A stretch of DNA of 64,000 bases from Yponomeuta sedellus (GCA_934045075.1 OW203721.1:14168678-14232677), one strand, 5' to 3'; positions 27,201-35,222 are shown, counted from the first letter of the stretch. Program-made: numbers and translations. Notes: generated by a model not told the origin, from the letters alone.

Positions 27201-29811
27201 TGTTTATATAACAAAGTTTCAGAGGAACTCAAGGCTTACCCAAATTTGACCACTTTTCTGAATATCGCGCTAATCTTAACTGGCTATTCATTCGCCTCCG
27301 TAGAAATGCTCACATTCTTTCCTTGCTGTTCTCATTGCTCAATCGAGCACTCCAATACTCCTCTTTACCTCAAAGAGCACTTCAGCTCCCTCAGAGACTC
27401 CCCCAACTCCCAAAATATTTTAACGTAGTGAATTTACATTCTGTTTCTAAATTTTAATATACATTGTAAGCAGCTGTCTTCAGGGCGTAGTTGTAAAGGA
27501 GAACAAAGCAGCGGCATCTACTCGTATATGACAAGATTTAATTATTGCTATCTATGACATTACGTACATTTCTTACAAAACTATGAAAAACATTATTGCA
27601 CCAATTCACAAGCCTGCCTGCGCCCCGCCCAGAATCTAAAAACAGTGTATCAGACGACAATGTTCGTTACTGTCCTTTTTAGCTGTGGGATATTTTTATT
27701 AATGACAAGAAACAGATAAGGCTCCCCAGATGGTGATGATCACTTACCTTAAGTGTAATCATCAAGTAGCTCTCCTTATCCCGTTTGACGGTGGGAATAC
27801 CGATGACGAATTCCACCTCTTCGCGGTTACTGCTCATGTGGTAGGCAGGCCGGAGGCTATTAATGTCATCCATCAGATGCGGCATCAGTTGGTACACGAA
27901 CGGCATTTTAAGCGGCCTCAGGTTCGTCTGGTTGAGGCCGGCTCCAGCTCTGGTTCCTGGTTATGATATGTCGTAAGTCTAAGTCAAGATCCTGAAATTT
28001 TCATAAGGTAGAAAGGAATATAAAAAAAGCTAGCGCGGCAACCGAGGAATGGATGCAGGCGTCTTCCACCTCTTTGTTTCCTCGTCGTAGATAGATAGAT
28101 GACTCATTTGTTGCTTAGAGTTACAAAATAATAACTATAAGCCTTCTTCGGAATACTAAGGCACTTCTTCTTCTTCAGGCTATATTAGTCACGTAAGGGG
28201 AGGGCTATGTCCACTGCTGGACATAGCCCTCCCCTTACGAGCGCCATAGCGCAAGGTTGTGCCATCATTGGGGGGTAATGCCCATAATCCCCACGCTGGG
28301 CATGCGGGTTGGGGATCGCATTGTACTGCAGGGGGCGCTGCTGCTCGCCCCCCGGTTTGTGTCCCTTAATCGCCTTTTAGGACACCCGCGGGAAGAATTT
28401 GGGTTGGTGCTATTCTCTAGGCCGACACCACACAGCACTGAGGCACTAAAGGTGCAGAAATAATTTAAACGAATATAACCTCGAAATTTGAATGATTATT
28501 TAACTGTAATAAGCTTATAACATCCATCATCGTCATCGTCATCTTCAGCCTACCTCTGCCCACTGCTGGATATAGGCATTTTCCCCATCACACCACCCTC
28601 CACGGCGTCTCGCCACTTACGTCAACTGAACTAGTTATTTAGAAAAACTGTATGCCGCCAGCGCCACTAAACGCTATTCAACAACAATGTAAACCTATTT
28701 AGAGGCTAAAAAATTCACCCATGCCGGGATTCGAACCCGCAACCTCTGGCTATCCGTGCCAGCGCTCTACCAATTGAGCCAATGGGCGACTCACCGGCAT
28801 CAGTGAAATTTCGAACCTCTTTACACTATTCTCTGTATTACATTACGTACAGGCAGCGACATCTGGCTTAAGCAAATTTCATCACTTACAGCCCCGACTT
28901 TACCTACCTACTTTGCAGTTAGGTTTTACATCGGAATGATATCACTGTACCCACATGATTATACTATATTTATTTTTAATGCACTAACCCGTGCTAAGGA
29001 CAAATTTAAAAACCTATTTAGAGGCTAAAAAGGTTTAAAGGTTTTTAAATTTGTCCTTAGCACGGGTTAGTGCATTAAAAATAAAAATAGTATAACAATG
29101 TAAACGTTAACCTTCCCATTGTTGTTATCAAAGTCACAAAGGTAAAGTACCTAACTGAGAAGTGTGCTAGCGTCTAAAGGACGATGCACTGTCGACTGTT
29201 CATAAAAAAATAATTTCATAATTCGTAGCTTGGAATTAAGTTAGTATAGCGATGTTGTGTGTCATGCTTTAGACAACAGTAGTATTACTTGTAGTTACAT
29301 ATATCGTGTAATGGTTGTGATCTGCTTTGTACACCAAGTAAATAAAATAAATTTCTTGGATGCGTTCAGCGCATGAATGGGTGACCCTCTGTGACTAACG
29401 CTAGTGGCATTTTTCGGAGCGGTTCCTTGCTTCACAAGGCACGTTAAGCAGTCCGTGCCGGCTGCCGTCGATAGATGGCATTCTTTAAGCCAAGTCACAG
29501 GCCTTAGGGCGGCTTGAAAACTTCTGACAGTAAGACCAGCCACTAGTCTTGCAAGCATCCACCACCCGAACTTGGCCCCCGTGGTGGAGTATAGCCTATA
29601 TACCTTCCCCAGGGAAGAGATCCGTGCCCCATGGTGGGGACATAATGGTTTGATGATGATGATGAAATTACTTGGTATTAAATATGCACTAACCAGTTAG
29701 ATTTTTTTCGAGTAGCGCTATAATTTCAGGCGCAAACGAGGTGGCTCCCGCTGAATAGCCGGCCGAAGGCGGGCGCGGCACACCCGTCATGTTGCCGAGG
29801 TTGACTCTTTG
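12004..29811 (-). CDS. Mgat4: MGAT4-type alpha-1,3-mannosyl-glycoprotein 4-beta-N-acetylglucosaminyltransferase (GnT-IV), 8 exons
   Basis: GnT-IV adds beta1,4-GlcNAc to the alpha1,3-mannose arm of N-glycans in the Golgi. Exons in coding order: 29811-29694, 27956-27748, 26883-26771, 26425-26197, 24637-24425, 23100-22993, 13734-13538, 12250-12004. Their lengths sum to 1,434 nt, and every junction keeps frame with GT-AG borders. Family marks in order: GIPTVKRDKESYL, IVIMVGETDLEYV, GLIEVISPSPGYYP, WRTKQNLD, LEDDVI (metal/sugar-nucleotide acidic motif), PIDWLIEAYL, RSLFQHIGLYSSLKGK, then the C-terminal module with YNGKKFFWG and FRSGN. The last residues FWVILSEVSECLCFY end at a stop where vertebrate MGAT4 also ends. 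The N-terminal signal anchor and stem are not in these exons; a candidate exon lies at 59168-59313. Homology is by memory of the family. Confidence 0.93.
12526..12845 (+). repeat. tRNA-bearing ~310-bp element, simple (non-palindromic) copy
   Basis: Starts gtttttaaattgtcctta and ends aataggtttataaa. Near its 3' end it holds a tRNA-like module (about 12750-12822) with A-box 'tagctcagttgg' and B-box 'gggttcgaatccc'. The anticodon stem has a mismatch and U33 is missing, so it is not a working tRNA gene. Unlike ordinary SINEs, the tRNA part is at the 3' side. Related copies are at 18199, 25414, 28695 and 60595. Confidence 0.8.
12846..13537. other. MGAT4 intron, nothing recognised
   Basis: Intron between the last two exons; AT-rich, no repeat or ORF that I can name. 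Confidence 0.5.
13538..13734 (-). CDS. Mgat4: MGAT4 exon (start of C-terminal module)
   Basis: Phase 0 start after TTACAG; reads NQKAGSKQLFYPHKNPPVDY...YNGKKFFWGLVPKKNSYIEF...YIE and ends in phase 2 at a GTGAGA donor. It matches the lectin-like C-terminal part of GnT-IV. Confidence 0.92.
13735..16150. other. MGAT4 intron, upper part
   Basis: No gene. Holds a 12-bp hairpin near 14284-14314 (gtttcaccacta), three imperfect ~35-bp repeats at 14589, 14654 and 14705 (cgcaaaat...cacg.aatat), a 15-bp hairpin at 14939-14974 (catgtcgatatttac) and a MITE at 15349. Confidence 0.6.
15349..15470. mobile_element. Short MITE
   Basis: The ends ggttttgaattgagaat and attctcaattcagaaact form imperfect ~33-bp terminal inverted repeats around a ~55-bp centre. 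A similar end sits at 10727. Confidence 0.65.
16151..16349 (-). repeat. tRNA-derived SINE (family with 'cctctgtggcg..gcggtag' head)
   Basis: On the minus strand the tRNA-like head has A-box 'gtggcggagcggtag' and B-box 'gggttctaaccc', followed by 'catccaagacctagg', 'cccacgacacagg', 'ggggccagaagcaa' and an AT tail. Sisters: 22618-22825 and 61141-61343. Confidence 0.85.
16439..16444 (-). terminator. Poly(A) signal for the nested ORF
   Basis: AATAAA on the minus strand about 60 nt after the stop of the 16505-16741 ORF. Confidence 0.45.
16505..16741 (-). CDS. Small single-pass membrane protein, unrecognised, nested in an MGAT4 intron
   Basis: A 78-residue ORF with no intron. It has an N-terminal polar part (MYKDWSMMAHSYQPPNEGVD), one strong membrane segment (about residues 22-42, IAIVLGASFILLMVIFFLAY), then a basic, polar tail rich in R, K and Q (NIPQKYRDRRLFLQKR). 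The charge bias after the segment suggests that the C-terminus faces the cytosol. A second Met at residue 7 could be the start. I do not recognise the family. A poly(A) signal lies 60 nt downstream. It could be a real nested gene or a retrocopy. No target duplication was seen. Confidence 0.5.
   Translation of the reverse strand: MYKDWSMMAHSYQPPNEGVDLWDIAIVLGASFILLMVIFFLAYHNNRNIPQKYRDRRLFLQKRLPYHQQDTTKKDSQD
16760..18186. other. MGAT4 intron with transposon fragment
   Basis: No gene. 17890-17990 (gttgaagcgtttgtatg, aacgcgcttaat) resembles the start of a common moth non-autonomous DNA element. Confidence 0.45.
18187..19483. mobile_element. Four-unit palindrome of the tRNA-bearing element with 12-bp target duplication
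   Basis: Flanked by the direct repeat ttatcgccattc at 18187-18198 and 19472-19483. Inside are two 308-bp units on the minus strand (period exact: 18221, 18529, 18837) and then two on the plus strand (18863, 19171). They meet around a 28-nt loop at 18843-18870. Paired bases sum to 37713 throughout. The right arm stops exactly at aggtttttaaa; the left arm extends 43 nt further. All four tRNA-like modules look alike. Confidence 0.9.
19484..20390. other. MGAT4 intron, nothing recognised
   Basis: AT-rich. Two similar stretches at 20030-20055 and 20092-20130 share 'gtttttgttcactcttta' and 'cgcctgataaaa', a weak duplication. Confidence 0.4.
20391..20752 (+). repeat. 5S-derived SINE, complete but diverged
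   Basis: Begins gctcgtagccccggctgc, has the 5S-like internal promoter region (gcgatcacgaaggttaagc), the shared body and a TGATGATGATGA tail. Confidence 0.85.
21108..21236. mobile_element. MITE with 23-bp perfect terminal inverted repeats
   Basis: The ends accccct...agtctg and cagact...agggggt pair over 23 bp. The motif 'cagtctgctagctt / ttaacagactg' just inside is shared with the MITE at 53515. Confidence 0.85.
21246..21400. mobile_element. Imperfect fold-back element
   Basis: Nested inverted pairs: 'cttactaataaa / tttattagtaag' outside and 'tatagttacacagtgttttg / caaaacactgcatagttata' inside. It lies directly beside the 21108 MITE. Confidence 0.65.
21588..21650. repeat. Short fold-back
   Basis: 'cagtcacgagttttgtatct' pairs imperfectly with 'agatacaacacgtgactg'. 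Confidence 0.6.
22007..22060. repeat. Perfect 25-bp hairpin, 4-nt loop
   Basis: 22007-22031 is the exact reverse complement of 22036-22060; the loop is cgct. Confidence 0.95.
22225..22390 (-). mobile_element. LINE 3'-end fragment (RT C-terminus)
   Basis: The minus strand, with one frameshift, reads a tail of the type KRGRPKK...DDL..F...W...A...EEEWKG...EAFAQQWD. It ends before the microsatellite. The same tail is at 33325-33415. Confidence 0.75.
22398..22600. repeat. (TAATA)n microsatellite, about 200 bp
   Basis: Pure 5-bp repeat array between a LINE 3' end and a SINE tail; probably grew from the retroelement tail. Confidence 0.97.
22618..22825 (-). repeat. tRNA-derived SINE with internal 26-bp duplication
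   Basis: Same family as 16151-16349. The B-box segment 'tcgaacccgggacccctt' is present twice in tandem (near 22750 and 22777). Confidence 0.85.
22993..23100 (-). CDS. Mgat4: MGAT4 exon
   Basis: Starts after TTTTCAG, reads SQCQSVVLKIRPKYKRSLFQ then HIGLYSSLKGKLVKVQ, and ends at a GTACGT donor; 36 codons, phase 0 to 0. The F-Q-H-x-G-L-x-S-S-L motif is diagnostic for GnT-IV. Confidence 0.93.
23385..23515 (+). repeat. Dispersed retroelement 3' tail with (CTAT)n
   Basis: Same tail as 2170-2291, ending in acaataaagtg and a short TCTA repeat. Confidence 0.65.
23600..23880 (+). repeat. tRNA-related SINE ('gatgttttccttcac' family)
   Basis: Has the (GA)n run, 'cttaattacca', 'gatgttttccttcacagtt', 'gagtggtattgc' and a tRNA-like end with B-box complement. 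Sisters are near 25330, 36165, 36667, 39196, 40538, 42283, 51030 and 62065. Confidence 0.8.
23890..24424. other. MGAT4 intron, nothing recognised
   Basis: AT-rich intron between the 22993 and 24425 exons. Confidence 0.5.
24425..24637 (-). CDS. Mgat4: MGAT4 exon
   Basis: Reads DMKSYITRISVTNPDWVWIE then FCKTGGIGKLFKASHLPHF, VNMPIDWLIEAYL and GLNMIP; 71 codons, phase 0 to 0, CAG acceptor and GTGAGT donor. The W-x-x-x-x-F-x-x-x-G-x-I-G-K core and PIDWL match the catalytic domain. Confidence 0.93.
25014..25296. mobile_element. MITE with ~50-bp terminal inverted repeats
   Basis: Starts attgttagaatattttt and ends aaaatattctaacaat; about 47 of 50 arm positions pair. The inside holds 'gtaacgtcgtcgaaacgtcg', also present in the element at 59530. 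Confidence 0.85.
25330..25610 (+). repeat. SINE ('gagagaga..cttaattacca' family), split by a nested insertion
   Basis: 5' part 25330-25413, 3' part from 25574 ('agacttaattaccacgcg'). Removing 25414-25573 restores the family's normal sequence. Confidence 0.75.
25404..25583. mobile_element. Fold-back tRNA-bearing element with 10-bp target duplication
   Basis: Direct repeat agacttaatt at 25404-25413 and 25574-25583. The 160-bp insert has the reverse complement of the family's 5' end, then the 3' end and half of the tRNA-like module inverted, then the tRNA 3' half again in plus orientation. Confidence 0.88.
25605..25838 (+). CDS. Unrecognised 77-residue ORF with downstream poly(A) signals
   Basis: Sequence type: acidic N-terminus (MNEHERELVEEFEHLRHLSL), a Pro-rich middle (ITRPAPKLEYPIPVTREAYH) and a Leu/Glu end (RPLYKELSENPAFEYLYE). 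Composition looks coding rather than random. AATAAA hexamers lie at about 25862 and 25886. I know no family. It may be a processed pseudogene tail, a last exon or a small gene opposite to MGAT4. The start codon is only the first Met in frame. Confidence 0.4.
   Translation: MNEHERELVEEFEHLRHLSLLPINNEVLHNTITRPAPKLEYPIPVTREAYHKHGNPTRLRPLYKELSENPAFEYLYE
26197..26425 (-). CDS. Mgat4: MGAT4 exon with the acidic LEDD motif
   Basis: Completes Glu across the junction, then FPKQVESGLIEVISPSPGYY, the GDSLKRTIWRTKQNLD segment and YYLMLEDDVISEKNYIR. LEDD corresponds to the divalent-metal/UDP-GlcNAc-binding acidic motif of the family. Confidence 0.94.
26771..26883 (-). CDS. Mgat4: MGAT4 exon
   Basis: Reads HLVNGMSEEESNCTLIVIMV then GETDLEYVVGMAKDIET; TTCTACAG acceptor, GTGAGT donor, phase 0 to 2. 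V-G-E-T-D matches the family's I-G-E-T-D strand. Confidence 0.93.
26884..27747. other. MGAT4 intron with a 19-bp hairpin
   Basis: 27175-27193 pairs perfectly with 27215-27233 (cttgagttcctctgaaact). Nothing else recognised. Confidence 0.6.
27748..27956 (-). CDS. Mgat4: MGAT4 exon
   Basis: Reads TRAGAGLNQTNLRPLKMPFV, then YQLMPHLMDDINSLRPAYHM and EVEFVIGIPTVKRDKESYL; ends LMITLK at a GTAAGT donor. LPHL-like and GIPTVKR motifs are typical of GnT-IV. Confidence 0.93.
28165..28460 (+). repeat. LINE-type 3' tail with a 22-bp perfect hairpin
   Basis: Family marks: ttcttcttcaggctatatta, ccactgctggacatagccc, gccatagcgcaaggttgtgc, cttttaggacacc. In this copy 28192-28213 is the exact reverse complement of 28218-28239 around ctgc, so the family start has been folded back. 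Sisters: 30253-30503 (-), 32687-32920 (+), 59432-59515 (+). Confidence 0.75.
28525..28640 (+). repeat. Retroelement 3' tail fragment
   Basis: 'cctctgcccactgctggata..ggcat' is a common LINE 3' tail motif of moths, seen here without coding sequence. Confidence 0.5.
28683..29105. mobile_element. Fold-back tRNA-bearing element with 12-bp target duplication
   Basis: Direct repeat aacaatgtaaac at 28683-28694 and 29094-29105. Inside are a full minus-strand unit to about 29015, a 20-nt stub of a second tandem unit, then the first ~60 nt of the element on the plus strand, ending ...gcattaaaaataaaaata. Confidence 0.9.
29360..29665 (+). repeat. 5S-derived SINE, 5'-truncated
   Basis: Begins inside the 5S-like part and ends with a (GAT)n tail next to the MGAT4 donor at 29693. 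Confidence 0.8.
29694..29811 (-). CDS. Mgat4: MGAT4 exon, most 5' one that is certain
   Basis: Starts after GTTCCAG in phase 0: QRVNLGNMTGVPRPPSAGYS then AGATSFAPEIIALLEKNLT, ending phase 1 at GTTAGT. It joins in frame with the next exon (NLT-G-TRAG). It would be the stem region before the catalytic domain. Confidence 0.8.
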
Positions 29812-30252
29812 CTGGAACAGTGAAGCCAACTGTTATGGGATAGGAATAGTTTGAACCATGCTCCTGTATTGTGGGCACCAAATCCTCGAAACGAGGGTTT
29901 GATAGATAATAGTTATGGTAGAATAACTGAAAATAATGATAGAATACAGTTACGGACATTTTTATTACATTTTTGTTTTGTTGTTTTAGAACCACTTTTG
30001 TGAACAGTTGCTTCCAAAATTGATTCATTGAAATTAATAATTTTAGTGCCAAACTTTCCCAATAGTTAACAAAATGCGTCTTGAATATCGATGATTTTAA
30101 GATCTATCTAACCCTCAGTTTCGTGGCGCTACAGTATCGGTATTTCACAATTAATGTGCCGGAAAAGTCGCGACTTTCGACTTTTAAAACGCGCGACTCG
30201 CGTAGTCGTACTACCCAGGCAGATAAACACTTATTAAAAGTATGTACATAGG

Positions 30253-30503
30253 TTATGTGGTACTGTGTGGTGTCGGCCCAGAGAATAGCACCAACCCAAT
30301 TCTTCCCGCGGGTGTCGTAAAAGGCGACTAAGGGACACAAACCAGGGGGTGGGCAGCAGCGCCCCTGCAGTACAATTCCACCGAACTGCGATACCCAACC
30401 CGCATGCCCAGCGTGGGGATTATGGGCATTACCCCCTATGATAGCACAACGTGGTGCTCTTTAGGGGAGGGCTATGTCCAGCAGTGGACTAGTATAGGCT
30501 GAC
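30253..30503 (-). repeat. LINE-type 3' tail
   Basis: Reverse complement of the 28165/32687 family: 'gcacaacgtggtgctc', 'ggagggctatgtccagcag'. Confidence 0.75.
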
Positions 30504-30504
30504 G

Positions 30505-31088
30505 ACGACGACCGAAACTGCATGCCCGACGTAACGACTGCCTTAGTAATTTGTTAGAGAAATGATCAAACATATGTCTAATCTTGATTAATTCAGCGAT
30601 CATATTATTATACTAGCTATAGGTATATCTACCACTGTGGCTAATCGTTAAAGCTCCTTTAAATTCATTCTTTCAATTTCAATTGCTAAAGGGTGACTTC
30701 GAATTTAATTGACAGTTGCAAGGGGGCTATTCTAGTATTCTAATCACGTGGTACAAAACCGCGCCATACAAATAAGACTCAAACTATGGCGTCAAAACTT
30801 GAACGTAACGAATTATAATGCTCTGAACGTTTATCAATATTGCAGTCATTATCCCATGAAATAGATGTTTTTATGCATCTTCACCCTTTTTAGAACACCT
30901 TCAGAATTTCATTATTTAGTCTTTTCGCATTTTTTGGCACCCAAAAAAAGGGATTTTTTATGGTTTTAGTTTTAAAAAAACCTTTAGTGTTTGTATGTTT
31001 TCTATGGTATAAAAGCAATGCCACTTCGGTATAACTTTGACGCAGGTTCCCCATTGTTCGTTTACTTGTATTGTTATTTAAACGTTTA
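30505..31088. other. Nothing recognised
   Basis: AT-rich; no gene or repeat I can name. Confidence 0.45.
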
Positions 31089-31321
31089 TCGTGCTTCGCA
31101 AGGCACAGTTAAGCCTTTGCTGCCGGCTGTCATGTAATGGCAGTCGTTAAGCCATATCAGAGGCCTTATGGGCGGCTTGATAACTACTGACAGTAAGGCC
31201 CGCCACTGTCTTACAATCCTCCACCACCCCGGACTTGGCCCCCGTGGTGGAGTATGGCCTAACCTTCCTGCGATGCAGGAAGAGCCCCGTGCCCCAGCAG
31301 TGGGGACATACATGGGTTGAT
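31089..31321 (+). repeat. 5S-derived SINE, 5'-truncated
   Basis: Starts at 'gtgcttcgcaaggcac' and ends 'acatacatgggttgat'. Confidence 0.85.
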
Positions 31322-32059
31322 ATCGAATTGTTTACGCCTATCGGAGAACAGGTTTCAAAAAAAGTTTTTCAACGCATTGATAATTCCTACCACTTTGAAT
31401 TTGTATTCACAAGATACAAACGTAGGAAATAGCGAATATTTAAAAATATATTTATTACCAATAGATAGATCATTGATAATACTGTTTTTCATTGATCATT
31501 TATAATATAGTTAACTATTTCAAAGTTTAGATGTAGATTAGTTTAAGTATCACTAAATTACAGTCTTATGTCAGGAACTGGGTCAAATTAAATATGGAAC
31601 GAAATACTTCGTGCAGGAACATAGTTTTCAACACACTTGCTCGTAAAGTGACTCTTATAACACCGGTTTAAGAACCATAATGCTGTCCATTATACACGCG
31701 TGCGTAATAATATTACAGCACAAGTGCTGTAATGAATATAGTTTTAATTTTATCAACTACAGACAAATAATGACAGCAATGAGTTTTCATATCTAAAAAT
31801 AATAATTTAATTTATATTTTATGCACGTTAGTATCAAAATACGATAACTAAACATTTATTTTCATCAAATTGCAATCAAAATAAGAAAAAGATAGACATA
31901 TCTAAAAGCCAACTTGTAATTCAGAAATATCGATTTATAGGCTGTATGGAAGTTGTTACATTTGCCTACATTTGACAGCGCGCAAATTAAAAAAGTAAGC
32001 GCGCGCCATTTTCAATCTCAGTTCTCAAGAAATAAAACTTTTCATTGTTTATTGTGAAA

Positions 32060-32311
32060 ATGTCGAGTTCGAGTACTGATACTGAAGAGGATATGGTTTT
32101 AACTCCGCAAGACATACTTAATGAGGCGCAAAATGCCAATGAAAGTTTGATACCCGAGAAATCTAGGGAAAAATATGTCGCAGCGTATGAAAATTTCCTA
32201 ACATGGAAAACGGAAAAGAACGCGAACTCTTTTTCTGAGTCAGTATTTTTAGCGTACTTTTTATTTTTATTTACCTGTGCTTGTTTTTTATTTTCCTCAC
32301 AAGTGTGTTGA
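32060..32311 (+). CDS. Fragment resembling the N-terminal core-binding part of a transposon tyrosine recombinase
   Basis: Reads MSSSSTDTEEDMVLTPQDIL ... PEKSREKYVAAYENFLTWKT then ESVFLAYF. The segment (K-S-x-x-x-Y-x-x-A-Y-x-x-F-x-x-W ... V-F-L-A-Y-F) resembles the SAM-like core-binding region of tyrosine recombinases spread in insect genomes. The rest of the domain and the catalytic R-H-R-Y part are missing; after LAYF the frame becomes low complexity. It could be a first exon or a truncated element end. Family call from memory. Confidence 0.45.
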   Translation: MSSSSTDTEEDMVLTPQDILNEAQNANESLIPEKSREKYVAAYENFLTWKTEKNANSFSESVFLAYFLFLFTCACFLFSSQVC

Positions 32312-32319
32312 AAAACGTC

Positions 32320-32445
32320 GTATGACACTCGTGAGCATTGGTCATTACAGACTCGGTTCCATAACTGCTCTCGCCTTCGGCTCGAGCAGTAAACCCACCT
32401 CGTCTGTAATGACCAACTTAGCTCACTAGTGTCATAATGTACTAT
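32320..32445. repeat. Imperfect palindrome beside the recombinase fragment
   Basis: 'gacactcgtgagcattggtc' on the left pairs with 'gaccaacttagctcactagtgtc'-type sequence on the right; an inner pair is actgctc / gagcagt. It may be an element terminus. Confidence 0.6.
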
Positions 32446-32686
32446 TTTCAATAGAATGAAATAAGCACGACAATGGTTGATATTTGCCGCAGTTTGGTAG
32501 TCTGCAAATGGTAGTTACATTGCACTGCTATTGCTACAAAGCAAAAGTAGTGCAATGCCATTCCAGGGGTTATTGAATAGGCATATCTCGCGAAGGAGAT
32601 CAAATCGTGAGAGGCGCCGCGCGCTGAGTTAATTAGCATTGGTTATAAAGAGACTAGAAAGAGACCCAGGAACGGTTCCTAGGGGT

Positions 32687-32920
32687 CTTCTTCTTCAGGC
32701 TATATTAGTCCACTGCTGGACATAGCCCTCCCCTAAGGAACGCCATAGCGCAAGGTTGTGCCATCATTGGGTGGTATTGCCCATAATCCACACGCTGGGC
32801 ATGCGGGTTGGGGATCACAGTTTGGTGGAATTGTACTGCAGGGGGCGCTGCTGCCCACCCCCCAGTTTTGTGTCCCTTAGTCGCCTTTTACGACACCTGC
32901 GGGGAAGGATTTGGGTGCAT
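32687..32920 (+). repeat. LINE-type 3' tail
   Basis: Same family as 28165-28460, without the hairpin duplication. Confidence 0.75.
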
Positions 32921-33324
32921 AGTGTAAGTATTAGACTCTAAAATGCATAGTGTAAGTATTAGACTCTAGGGTCTGGTCAAGTGGTTCAAGTGATCTGGTC
33001 AAAGTGTTGTGTGGAAGTTATTTTTATTCACTTGTTAGAAATATCCACTTGAAATGAACCATTTGTCAGCGTTCTTTAGTTGATAAGCGTAAAAGTGGTT
33101 CCTGTGATAATTAATACAATGCATATCACTTCGAAAACAATGTGTTTATTTTAAAACTATATATGGAAAACTGATGATAATAAACAGGAAAAGAAGATAA
33201 TTTGCAAGTAGGTAAAAGTTGTCGATATTAGTGTTTCGCCAAACGCTGAAGCAATATGAGAAAGCTAAAAGTAACTAGAATGGGTGACGTAGTAATAATT
33301 TATGATTTGAAAATGATAGGACAG

Positions 33325-33415
33325 CATTGAGGAGGAGGTGGCCATGAACAGGGAGGAGTGGAAGGCAAAAGGGGAGGCCTTTGCCCAGCAGTGGGACACA
33401 ATCGACGCTACATAA
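33325..33415 (+). mobile_element. LINE 3'-end fragment (RT C-terminus)
   Basis: Reads EEVAMNREEWKAKGEAFAQQ then W-D-T-I-D and a stop, followed by A-rich sequence. Same parent as 22225-22390. Confidence 0.75.
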
Positions 33416-33444
33416 AAAAAAGGACAGCATAGAAATATAGAAAA

Positions 33445-35088
33445 CTAGCAGACCCAACCGACGTTATCCGGCATGCAGCGCCATCTGCCAGGCTGATTTG
33501 TTAATCTAAACCATCCAGGGCGTCAACGCATACAAAAAATGTTGATGTTTAGGAGGAGTTCAGTGAGATAGATACTCACGTTGAATTATATTTATATGTA
33601 AAGACGTCACGAGCGTTACAAGTCTGAACCCCAGGTCTTAAAATACATTGCCGAGGTATGGTTGTTACGGAAAAAAACGTGTGTAATAAAGCAGAGTATT
33701 CGTGAGTTCTGAGAAGGAAATAACCACCGATATAATGGTTGTTTTCTGGGAAGCATTCACTGATAAGCGTACACGATTTTTACAGTTCCTCCATAAAATA
33801 TTTAATGTTCTAATGTTTACTGCTATTCTATTGACGTACCAATCACGGGGCACCTTCATTAGTCGATAGAGTATTAACATTTAACCACTTGCCTCAGATA
33901 ATTTAGGGTTAATTATTAAGTACCTACGTACCACAGGGTATCAGTTGCTAAGTGCAACAGCTTCACTGAAGTGTTGCTTTCCTATTGGCCTAGAAAAAGA
34001 CCAGCAATTTTAAGCCCTTGAGCCTTTGTGTGAATCATCGTTCATACTCGATATAATCATCGGTGTTCGAAATACAGTAGTATACACTTACTTTTGAGAC
34101 AGTTACAATGAGGAAAATTGCTGGCTGGTTGCCAAATTTCTAAAGAATAAAAACCTGGTAAATATTTCTGATTCAAGTTAACATAACGACGATATTGTTT
34201 TCCTTCTCAACTAATACGCAGTTATTTTAATTAACGTTTATAAGTAAAACCACAAACATTCTTGTCAATTTTGGAATGGGCACTGGCAGAAGCACTACAC
34301 GTTATTATAACTTTTAATCAACTAAGTGAATCCGAAATTAGCCTGTTGCGTTGTGACCTTTAGAATTGTTATGGGGGTGCCGATCGTTACCGATAGAATT
34401 CTACAGTTAAGCTAATAATATTAAGTCAAGTCCTATTTATAATTTTATCAAACGCAGCATAAGTGGGAATATTCATAAGAGTTTTCTGATGTGACAGTAC
34501 AGGGAGCCAATTCTCGCCCTTGCGAATGGAAAGCGTAGACGCAAAATATTTGTCGCAGACTATTCAGTTTCTTGTATTCGCACAAAGACGTATGCGCAAA
34601 TTTGCTAATGAATTTCGCTCGCTTTGAGGTGTCATATTGTCGCATGGTAATGTACCATGTGACTCTAAAAGGCGTATGAAATTTGTACGCGTTTATTGAC
34701 AGTCAACGTTCGTTTCTTGACTTGAAAGTCCAATGAAGAAAGAGGTTGTTTGATTTGAAAACTTTTGTTTGACGTTTTCAGTACATTTAAAAAAAAATAC
34801 GAGTTTTTAGCTACTTTTGTTGGCGTGGTCATAAAAGTACCGGAATGCGGCTGTCAAAAATATTCGACATGTCGGTCTCTTTAATAAAAATATTAAATAA
34901 AAAGACCGACTTGTCCTGTTCTTGTACACTTACAAGAAAAATTTTGGGAGTTAGGTATCTATAAATTTTAATACCGTATATTTTATACCGAAATAGCTTT
35001 TTCAGTTTATAAAATAACATGTAATTTAATATTTTGCTGTAAAATGTATCAAACTAAAAGTGAATTTGTAGATGTTATAAAATTTACA
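33445..35088. other. Gene-free; one transposon fragment
   Basis: 33445-33530 ('aaactagcagacccaaccga', 'agcgccatctgcc') looks like a common moth non-autonomous element. No gene recognised in the rest. Confidence 0.45.
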
Positions 35089-35222
35089 CTTGATAACTTC
35101 TGACAGTAAGGCCCGCTACTGTCTTACAATCCTCCACCAACCCGGACTTGGCCCCCGTGGTGGAGTATGGCCTAACCTTCCTGCGATGCCAGAAGAGACC
35201 CGTGCCCCAACAGTGGGGGAAT
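35089..35222 (+). repeat. 5S-derived SINE, 5'-truncated
   Basis: Only the 3' third of the family: 'ttgataacttctgacagtaa' to 'cagtggggga'. Confidence 0.85.

Noticed and set aside
31987..32451. 154-residue minus-strand ORF
   Set aside because: Shadow of the recombinase-like ORF on the other strand; no domain signal.
34100..34150. Missing MGAT4 exon (minus strand, ending at GTAAGT near 34090)
   Set aside because: A donor-like sequence follows a short hydrophobic reading, but the acceptor would leave a 33-nt exon whose phase does not fit the neighbours.
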